Source: a virus
Strand: one strand, 5' to 3'
Virus record (IMG/VR): IMGVR_UViG_3300032360_001373
Location: 1-51,709 of that record
Length of the DNA stretch: 51,709 bases
Below the pieces are notes generated by a model that was not told the DNA's origin, did no database searches, and was given only the letters and a program-made list of their open reading frames with translations. This document shows positions 6,891-12,949 of this stretch, in pieces. Position numbers and translations under genes: made by a program. Numbering within the stretch: position 1 is the first letter of the stretch; each line of letters starts with the position of its first letter.

Positions 6891-9089
6891 CTATCGACAG
6901 ACGTCGCTGAATATATCGTCTAAATATGTCCTTACTGTTCCCGCATCTATCCCCGCATAAAGTCGATAGCATTCTTGAGCTATGTTCGCCGGGGCGCACC
7001 ATTGAGAGGTCGAGTACTGCGGAACAATGGCAAACACTTCGAGTGTGTCATCTGGTTCGCAATTACCCAGTGTACACGGAGTTATTACTGCCCTTACGTC
7101 CGCGGCAGTAAGTGGTGGCTGACGGTACGACTGCGCATGTTCATCTGTCATTACGACAACCATTGGCCAAGCATCGTCTCTAAAGGTGAGCCCAAGGCTA
7201 TTCACTGCGATGCTTTCCACCGCATCATATTGAGGCTCCTCGTTCCAAAAGTTACAACTCAATTGAGCCATCGCTGCAGCAAAGGTGAGCGAGTCGGTTA
7301 GGTTAATCTGTACGTCGGGGGCACCGCTGTCACGTCCCGGAATGTTGACCAGTGCAAACCGATGTGCGGAGTTGGCAAACTCCAACACGTAAGGCTCGAT
7401 GGCTGCTCGGAGTGTTCTTATCTTATTACACATAGACCCGCTCCGATCAATGGCGAACACCATATCAACTTTTTCATGTGCATCTAGATCTTCGTCTATA
7501 TCTCCGTCGCAGTCGTCGTCCACATGGTTACAGACTTCTTCAATTGGTAGCGTCTCACCCTCACAATAACCATCTACGAACACTCCTCCAAGATCATTCC
7601 CCCAGCGCCCTCGTTCACAGACCGCCTGCCCGCCGGTGCACTCTCCGACATTTTCAGTGCCGGGAGGTCCGGTGTAACACCTACTCACAAGCCCTTCATC
7701 CACCACCTGATCACAGTCGTCGTCCCACGCGTTGCAGGCTTCGGCCGAGGGGGTTCCCCCCGTTGGGTCGCAGTCTTGTTGTCTTTGTTCTTCGAAGGCA
7801 CACATAGCCATACAGTCAGTAAACCCTGTGCTGCTGCACGCGTCATCAACGCACACACATTCCACAAAGCCCGTGCCGCACGTTAACTGTGGGTTGCTCT
7901 GGCACGGTAACAACATTCCCAAAAATTCAGGGGGGCATGTACATTCGAGACCCTCATCGACTTGCCCATCACAGTCGTTGTCCTCAGCGTCGCACACTTC
8001 CTCTTGTGGTTCGGGTGCGTTGCAACTCTCCCAGTACCCAAAGCGGCATGACTCAAACCCAGACCCACAAGCGCTTTCGCAGGGTCTAATCAAATCTTCA
8101 TCAACGGCTCCATCGCAGTCATTGTCGAGATTATCACACTGCTCCACCTGTGGGGTCTCAGGTCCGTTGCATAGCAAATCAGACCCATCACAGTAGAGGG
8201 AGCCGTACTGGCATATGCCCACGTCAGTAAGACCGCATCGATCACCTTGACCAACGGGGCTATCATCGACGACGCCATCGCAGTCGTTGTCCACGGAGTC
8301 GCAGACCTCCATAGTGGGCAGCACTTCGTTTAAACACCCGGACCACTGACCGTCGGAGCACAGTTCGATGCCAGTTCTACAAGGAGTCTCGGGGTTCATA
8401 GGGCTGTTAAACACTAACCAGTCTTGTGGCGTACCGTCTGGATCAGAGGCACCTGACCAACACATTCTCTTGAGTCCCTCATCTATGTGCGCGTCGCAAT
8501 TGTTGTCACGTCCGTCACACAGTTCTGTTGCGGGACCGACGGCGCCCAGGCAACCACCCGTGATCCACTCGTCGTCGCCAGTGCCCCCTGTCCTGTCGGG
8601 ACCATCAAACCATGCGCCCCATCGTGAGCCTCCCTCGGACAGTTCGCGGCAAGACTGATCTCCGTAGAGACACTCCCCAAAGAGTGCTCCAGCTTCGTTT
8701 GTATGTTCTTCGAGGGTGCCGAACTCTTTTCCTTCCGGGTCGAGCCAACACCTTCGCCTGCTGGATGCCCAACTTACAGAATAGCCCTTGTTAGCTGGCC
8801 AGCACTCACACCCCTCATCAACACCAACGTCGCCGTAGCCACAGCGCGTTCCGTCACCATTTGTATCTTGTTCTTCTAGTGGCTTTGAAAGGCAGTCGCA
8901 GTTGTTGTCGTTACCATCGCAGAGTTCTGGTATTGTCTCATCATATTCTGCGTGGGGATTATTATATTTACAGGAAGTATCGGGTGGGAAGGGCGTAGCG
9001 GTGCCGCTGCCAAACAAAGAGTTGTCTTCACAGGCGCAACCTGCAATCAACAACATTATGGGTAGCCAACAATTAGCTCTTAATACCAT
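6891..9089 (-). CDS. MopE-repeat/von Willebrand A lipoprotein (732 aa)
   Basis: Signal peptide with lipobox (LLIAGC, Cys near 18). Seven CDxxDNDCDGxxDE-type metal-binding repeats (MopE-like) are spread over residues 57 to about 530, for example CDNLDNDCDGAVDEDL and CDAEDNDCDGQVDEGL. Then comes a VWA domain from about 540 to the end, with the MIDAS start VFAIDRSGSM and later VVVMTDEH. Such architectures are common in surface lipoproteins of Myxococcota and related bacteria and unusual in phages. Very Cys-rich, so it should fold outside the cytoplasm. The overlap with the PMM gene (17 nt) shows it belongs to the phage operon. It may alter the host surface or mediate adhesion (inference). Confidence 0.88.
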   Translation of the reverse strand: MVLRANCWLPIMLLIAGCACEDNSLFGSGTATPFPPDTSCKYNNPHAEYDETIPELCDGNDNNCDCLSKPLEEQDTNGDGTRCGYGDVGVDEGCECWPANKGYSVSWASSRRRCWLDPEGKEFGTLEEHTNEAGALFGECLYGDQSCRELSEGGSRWGAWFDGPDRTGGTGDDEWITGGCLGAVGPATELCDGRDNNCDAHIDEGLKRMCWSGASDPDGTPQDWLVFNSPMNPETPCRTGIELCSDGQWSGCLNEVLPTMEVCDSVDNDCDGVVDDSPVGQGDRCGLTDVGICQYGSLYCDGSDLLCNGPETPQVEQCDNLDNDCDGAVDEDLIRPCESACGSGFESCRFGYWESCNAPEPQEEVCDAEDNDCDGQVDEGLECTCPPEFLGMLLPCQSNPQLTCGTGFVECVCVDDACSSTGFTDCMAMCAFEEQRQQDCDPTGGTPSAEACNAWDDDCDQVVDEGLVSRCYTGPPGTENVGECTGGQAVCERGRWGNDLGGVFVDGYCEGETLPIEEVCNHVDDDCDGDIDEDLDAHEKVDMVFAIDRSGSMCNKIRTLRAAIEPYVLEFANSAHRFALVNIPGRDSGAPDVQINLTDSLTFAAAMAQLSCNFWNEEPQYDAVESIAVNSLGLTFRDDAWPMVVVMTDEHAQSYRQPPLTAADVRAVITPCTLGNCEPDDTLEVFAIVPQYSTSQWCAPANIAQECYRLYAGIDAGTVRTYLDDIFSDVCR
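7487..8921 (-). repeat. Seven MopE-like CDxxDNDCDG coding repeats
   Basis: Within the lipoprotein gene at 6891-9089 the segments encoding CDGNDNNC, CDGRDNNC, CDSVDNDC, CDNLDNDC, CDAEDNDC, CNAWDDDC and CNHVDDDC recur at uneven spacing. The conserved part is short, and the linkers differ in length and sequence, so this is an old divergent repeat rather than a recent tandem array. Confidence 0.8.
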
Positions 9090-9828
9090 CCCTACTAGTA
9101 TATAGGGCGCTCGAATTCAATATCGCCCTAGTTTCTACCCAGCTACCCACGTTGAAGTGCACACCGCAACCAAGCTTTTCAATGGTTTGCCGCGCAGCGA
9201 AGTCATTTCCGCCTTCTTCGCAACGGTCGCCAATAAAAATGATCTGGTCATGAGATTGCTGGAGAAGATAGTGTACGCTCTGTGACTTATCGTTTCCACG
9301 TGGAAAGATATCCAAACTTATTTGTCCTCCGATAGCAACGCCTAGGTCGGGAAACTTATTAATTAAGATGTCTCTAATGCGCTCCCTCTCCCCGGTTGCT
9401 CCGTCATAAGCGACATAACGCTTGCGAGCGGCTGGGCGACAGCCTCGGCCACAGATCGAGAAGTTAACCATCCCAACACGTGTTTCAATATGAGGTTCTT
9501 CCCTCCAGGGCAAAGAATACTGGCTGTCCCGAAGGAATGAGTGTAGCTCTTCTATTAATTCTTCAGGGATCTCAAAGGCGTTCCGATATATTAATTTATC
9601 TCCTCCCTCTTCAAGAAGTTCGTTCCCCATACAACAAAAGATTCCAGCAGCCATGTCTAATATATCCTGAGGCACCTGTTGTTGCACCTTCTTGAAATCA
9701 CTTCCCGTGACGAGGTAGAAAACATTGGTCTGGGCCCACCTCTTGAAGAAGTTGGCGAACGTTGGGAGCATATGCTGGCGGGGAGGAGTCAGGGTGCCAT
9801 CTATATCAAAGAGGTATCTCTTATTCAT
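9073..9828 (-). CDS. Phosphomannomutase, eukaryotic (HAD) type (251 aa)
   Basis: Start taken at the ATG 9828, directly before the first motif (MNKRYLFDIDGTLTP); upstream in-frame codons lie inside the preceding gene. The HAD nucleophile loop FDIDGTLTPPRQ, the FYLVTGSDFKKVQQQ segment, VNFSICGRGCRPAAR in the cap, IGGQISLDIFPRGNDKS, and the acidic IIFIGDRCEEGGNDF are all hallmarks of PMM1/PMM2-like enzymes (about 246-262 aa), unlike the bacterial ManB type. It would convert mannose-6-P to mannose-1-P for GDP-mannose. Its ATG overlaps the upstream stop. Confidence 0.85.
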   Translation of the reverse strand: MNKRYLFDIDGTLTPPRQHMLPTFANFFKRWAQTNVFYLVTGSDFKKVQQQVPQDILDMAAGIFCCMGNELLEEGGDKLIYRNAFEIPEELIEELHSFLRDSQYSLPWREEPHIETRVGMVNFSICGRGCRPAARKRYVAYDGATGERERIRDILINKFPDLGVAIGGQISLDIFPRGNDKSQSVHYLLQQSHDQIIFIGDRCEEGGNDFAARQTIEKLGCGVHFNVGSWVETRAILNSSALYTSRDGIKS

Positions 9829-10252
9829 CGTGGTGCGGCACCAACTCATAAAACAACATGTAAACCTCATCACCCGGCTTGTTATCACTGAAGGCGTCTT
9901 TCTTCAAGAAGACGCGGGCAAACTGCGCTTCGTTGTTAGCATTTTGACTATTGATATACAAAAGGATCATCAGCTTGGCCACAGTTTCGTTAAATTCGCT
10001 GTCCTCACCGTACCAGATGCTGACCAATAAGTCATCAAAGCCTAGGCAATTTCCCTTGAAGCGCATCACGGCGGTGTACACGCCGTAGGTAGCGGGGGAG
10101 ATGGGATAGTACTCGGTTGGCTCGTTGCAGGTCTCCTTTACCTTGTCGGCACTGACGGACCTTTTCTTCTTCAAGTGGCTCAGAGCGGTGCACGACGTTA
10201 GCAGTAAACACAGCGCTATGCTGACTTTAAATCTCTTGAAATAGATACTCAT
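9821..10252 (-). CDS. Small lipoprotein (143 aa)
   Basis: N-terminus MSIYFKRFKVSIALCLLLTS followed by Cys: basic residues, hydrophobic core and lipobox LLTSC, so a predicted lipoprotein cut before the Cys near residue 21. The mature part starts with a Lys-rich stretch and has two more Cys (ETCNE, GNCLG). No domain recognised. It lies between the GAPDH-like and PMM genes, overlapping both, and is one of three lipoprotein genes in this operon. Confidence 0.75.
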   Translation of the reverse strand: MSIYFKRFKVSIALCLLLTSCTALSHLKKKRSVSADKVKETCNEPTEYYPISPATYGVYTAVMRFKGNCLGFDDLLVSIWYGEDSEFNETVAKLMILLYINSQNANNEAQFARVFLKKDAFSDNKPGDEVYMLFYELVPHHDE

Positions 10253-11339
10253 GAAAACTCTCCATTATCTTATTATGTTTTTCGGGTGGGTGTAACGACA
10301 ATGACGTAGCAGCGATGCTGCTCAACAACGAATTGCCATCTTGGGGGGTGAAACAAAAGCCAGTGAGCCATGTTTCGCCAGACATGGGTGGAGTATAAAC
10401 GTGTAGAGATTCCTCCACCAACACGCCATGATTCATTAATCTTCCATAGTATCCGTGATCCCGACCAAAGGAAAAGACTCGGCCGGCGTCGTTCTTTTCC
10501 GTGGTAGCAAAGTATTTATTCTTTTCAAACATGGACAAGATTGCATGGCGCGCGTAAACACCACGGAGACGTATATTAAATCTAATACAGTGCATATACT
10601 GGGTGTTTAGCTTCATAGAGCTAGAGAACGCCGGCACCACTCTGTCGGGAGTAACGGTAAGTAATAGATCTACCGCATCTTGTGCATGGTGGGTGCCATA
10701 CAGCCTATTATGATGTCCGTCCACGGTTGGCGATGCGGCAAATCCTTTGTGTTGGCTTATGTCGCTAGCACGTCTGATACACACAAAGTCTGCCATCGTG
10801 ATGCTCGTAAGGGTGGGATCAACCGTCTTGAGTAGCGCTGCGATGTTGTGTGTGTTACAGCTTACAACCTGAATATACGGATGCTTCTCTCGCAAGAGCA
10901 ATCCGTCGTTGATACCGTGAGCGAAGGGTGTCCCGAAGCCTTTCTCACTTCCTTGCGCAACAAAAACCTTGTCGCTATTTTTGGAAAACTCCTCATAAAG
11001 TAATTCTTTGTTCTGGTTGCCGGCCGGGGTGCAGTCGACGATCACGTCTGCTTGCTCCAGTGCGTTTATCATGGTGAAGCTTACACGATGTCCCAACTGG
11101 GCAAACTTCTCTATGTTGTCCTCATCGACAACGAGCTTTGCGCCACGATCGATCAAACTGTTAACCTTGGACCTTTCATAGCTGAGGGGGGTTCTTTTGT
11201 GGAAGAGGATATTCTCTATTTCTAACTCTTCTGCAAAGTCACAAAGTAAACCAATCAGAGGCTCGCCAATGGTACCAGTACCAATGACCAGCACGGTTCG
11301 TTTAGTCAACGCTCTCTCCGAAAAGTTCCTGCTCACCAT
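10227..11339 (-). CDS. Archaeal (type II) glyceraldehyde-3-phosphate dehydrogenase-like enzyme (370 aa)
   Basis: The order of motifs follows archaeal GAPDH: Rossmann start VLVIGTGTIGEPL (about residue 16), ADVIVDCTPAGNQ (about 105), the catalytic Cys segment VVSCNTHNIAALL (about 160), VCIRRASD (about 187), SSSMKLNTQYMH (about 243), and the C-terminal FSFGRDHGYYGRL with VLVEESLHV. Bacterial-type GAPDH lacks this pattern. It should reduce or oxidise a phosphorylated aldehyde with NAD(P); the true substrate is open. The start may instead be the TTG at 11309 (GGAG 7 nt upstream), as the ATG at 11339 lies 38 nt inside the preceding gene. Confidence 0.75.
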   Translation of the reverse strand: MVSRNFSERALTKRTVLVIGTGTIGEPLIGLLCDFAEELEIENILFHKRTPLSYERSKVNSLIDRGAKLVVDEDNIEKFAQLGHRVSFTMINALEQADVIVDCTPAGNQNKELLYEEFSKNSDKVFVAQGSEKGFGTPFAHGINDGLLLREKHPYIQVVSCNTHNIAALLKTVDPTLTSITMADFVCIRRASDISQHKGFAASPTVDGHHNRLYGTHHAQDAVDLLLTVTPDRVVPAFSSSMKLNTQYMHCIRFNIRLRGVYARHAILSMFEKNKYFATTEKNDAGRVFSFGRDHGYYGRLMNHGVLVEESLHVYTPPMSGETWLTGFCFTPQDGNSLLSSIAATSLSLHPPEKHNKIMESFHEYLFQEI

Positions 11340-11679
11340 CCTGATAGGTAATGATAGTTTTGTTTGACGGGTGTGGTTCTATGTGCACTTTGATAAAATC
11401 TGTCATTGAATCAAAGATGGCGATGCCGCCGCGGGGTGTGGGGTAGAGCCAGTGCACAATACACTGTCCCGTGGCTAGCGTCACTCCCTCAATCACGATG
11501 CCTTCACCGGAGATACCAGTCTCATCACTACGGCGACATACTGTAAATGTGCGGATGCCTTCCGGAGCCAGCTTGGGAAGTGACTTGGGCTTCAAGTCAA
11601 CTTCAACAGCTTCAGGCTCTGGCGTTTCTTCGTCCGGGGTGCCATTGCTAGGCGCCGGCGAAGTACTTGGGTTTGTCAT
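11302..11679 (-). CDS. Hypothetical protein with small beta domain (125 aa)
   Basis: The first 40 residues are a Pro/Glu-rich linker (PSTSPAPSNGTPDEETPEPE). The rest is a beta-rich domain with RRSDETGISGEGIVIEGVTL, CIVHWLYPTPRGGIAIFDSM. Similar TGVSGxGxVAEG domains occur in many unrelated phages as proteins of unknown function. It starts below an extended -10 promoter (11701-11709) and overlaps the GAPDH-like gene. Confidence 0.7.
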   Translation of the reverse strand: MTNPSTSPAPSNGTPDEETPEPEAVEVDLKPKSLPKLAPEGIRTFTVCRRSDETGISGEGIVIEGVTLATGQCIVHWLYPTPRGGIAIFDSMTDFIKVHIEPHPSNKTIITYQDGEQELFGESVD

Positions 11680-11700
11680 AAAGTTGGTTCTCCATTTCTC

Positions 11701-11709
11701 ATTATACCA
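11701..11709 (-). promoter_or_regulatory. Extended -10 promoter
   Basis: Minus strand TGGTATAAT (TATAAT at 11701-11706 with TGG before it), about 22 nt above the ATG at 11679. No clear -35 box. It may start the long cargo operon running down to 4116. Confidence 0.5.
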
Positions 11710-11725
11710 GAAAGGTTGCTTTTGT

Positions 11726-12340
11726 TTAGTTTTTATATGTCCATTCTTTAATGCTTTTTACATATGAAGCGCTTCTGACGATCTCGGAAAGCATTATCAC
11801 ATACTTGGTTTGCAACTCTGGTCTTCCTGACTTCTTGATCTGTTCTATTATATGTTTAAGTTCGAGAACAGCCACCTCACAGTTTAAATAGTATTCTATC
11901 GCATCTATAACACTTTTAATAGCCGCATTGTTGAATGACCGGGAGGAGGTGGAAAATTGGTAGCGAGTCCCCGTTGAATTAGAAACATAAACATCCACCA
12001 CCACAGCGACGTCAGTACCCTCGCGCTTTCTGCGTGTGAGAGGATCAATGTCGATGGAAAAGTCAACAAATTCTATATCATCTAGAGAAAAGTATTGCTG
12101 GGAGAAATGTTGCCTCATCCCAGAAAACAGAGCGTCGATGAGCCCATCACCCGTGGAAATGATTGTGGCGACATGCGGCCCAAGTTTGGCGTTGCACTCT
12201 ACAGTTGTTCTGTCTTCCTCTAGATCCTCTCGAATGACCACATCTTTTATAAGAAGTTCCACATATTTCTCTTTAAGAAAATCCTTTACTAATTTCAAAG
12301 TCTCCTCTTTCTGAAGTTGATCGGGAGTGCGGTGTTTCAA
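11726..12340 (-). CDS. Free-standing LeuA-type regulatory (allosteric) domain protein (204 aa)
   Basis: TTG start overlapping the upstream TGA. Residues about 45-160 match the pattern of the C-terminal LeuA dimer domain of isopropylmalate/citramalate synthases: ECNAKLGPHVATIISTGDGL, IDALFSGMRQHF, IEFVDFSIDID, VAVVVDVYVSN, YQFSTSSRSFNNAAIKSVID, AIEYYL. The catalytic TIM barrel is absent. Such a domain binds leucine or isoleucine and dimerises in the full enzyme. Alone it may sense an amino acid, or poison or retune the host enzyme by mixed assembly (inference). Confidence 0.7.
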   Translation of the reverse strand: MKHRTPDQLQKEETLKLVKDFLKEKYVELLIKDVVIREDLEEDRTTVECNAKLGPHVATIISTGDGLIDALFSGMRQHFSQQYFSLDDIEFVDFSIDIDPLTRRKREGTDVAVVVDVYVSNSTGTRYQFSTSSRSFNNAAIKSVIDAIEYYLNCEVAVLELKHIIEQIKKSGRPELQTKYVIMLSEIVRSASYVKSIKEWTYKN

Positions 12341-12948
12341 GAGGCATGCTCCAATACTGCGTGGAAGTAAGAAACCATGTACGGCTCCTTTTGATCGTCA
12401 GGACAATCATACCACTTCCAAGCAGTAGTTTCAATTATTTCTTTGATTCGATCCTGCATACTTTGAATTGAATCTTTGATATACCTCACCTGATTTGGTG
12501 TAGGTTTTGGGATCTTAATTTCCAGTCGTTTGGCGATGCGTTGAAGTTCTACCCAGTTGCCTTCTTCATAAAATTCTTTGGCTTGTTGGAAAAGTTTAGC
12601 CTTTTCTTCTTTTATCTCTTTGTCCTCGACACATTCGTATTTGTCAGGATGAGTTTCCCTCGCAATCCTTTTGTATAGATTCTTTAAGTCTGATCGAGTT
12701 GCGTCTTCTGGGTTGGTTGTGGCGGCCTCGTCGGGGGTGGGAGTCGGCACCTGATTAATCTGGAAGTTCTTTGCGTCAACGGCTGCCCGAAAATCCTCGG
12801 GTAACTCCTCATAAAGTTCATTGTAGGCTGCGGCGAACTTCTCTTTACGCATCGCTAGTTCTTGTTCGTGCTCATCAAGCTCTAGTTGTATATATTCATG
12901 CTTTAAGAGGAATTTCTTATAGGCAGTACGAACAGAGGCTTTGGGCAT
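12337..12948 (-). CDS. J-domain-like protein (203 aa)
   Basis: An N-terminal coiled-coil-like half (ELDEHEQELAMRKEKFAAAY) is followed near residue 90 by LKNLYKRIARETHPDKYE, with the HPD triad of J domains, then KAKLFQQAKEFYEEGNWVEL. The C-terminus carries TAWKWYDCPDDQK. The canonical helix I is weak. This type occurs as a conserved hypothetical in marine phages (from memory). It could recruit host DnaK, and is unlike the zinc-finger DnaJ at 4116. Confidence 0.7.
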   Translation of the reverse strand: MPKASVRTAYKKFLLKHEYIQLELDEHEQELAMRKEKFAAAYNELYEELPEDFRAAVDAKNFQINQVPTPTPDEAATTNPEDATRSDLKNLYKRIARETHPDKYECVEDKEIKEEKAKLFQQAKEFYEEGNWVELQRIAKRLEIKIPKPTPNQVRYIKDSIQSMQDRIKEIIETTAWKWYDCPDDQKEPYMVSYFHAVLEHAS

Positions 12949-12949
12949 T

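Noticed and set aside
6880-7002. N-terminal extension of the serine protease
   Set aside because: It lies inside the end of the VWA gene, and the GTG at 6879 has GGAGG and opens a clean lipoprotein signal.
7478-8658. Plus-strand open frames inside the VWA lipoprotein gene
   Set aside because: They arise from the Cys/Asp-rich codon pattern of the minus-strand gene and have no ribosome sites or family features.
7487-8921. MopE repeats as a possible CRISPR or tandem DNA repeat
   Set aside because: Unit spacing is uneven and similarity is at protein level; no constant repeat with unique spacers. No CRISPR array was found anywhere in the window.
9829-9888. N-terminal extension of the phosphomannomutase
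   Set aside because: It overlaps the preceding lipoprotein gene; the family start falls at the ATG 9828.
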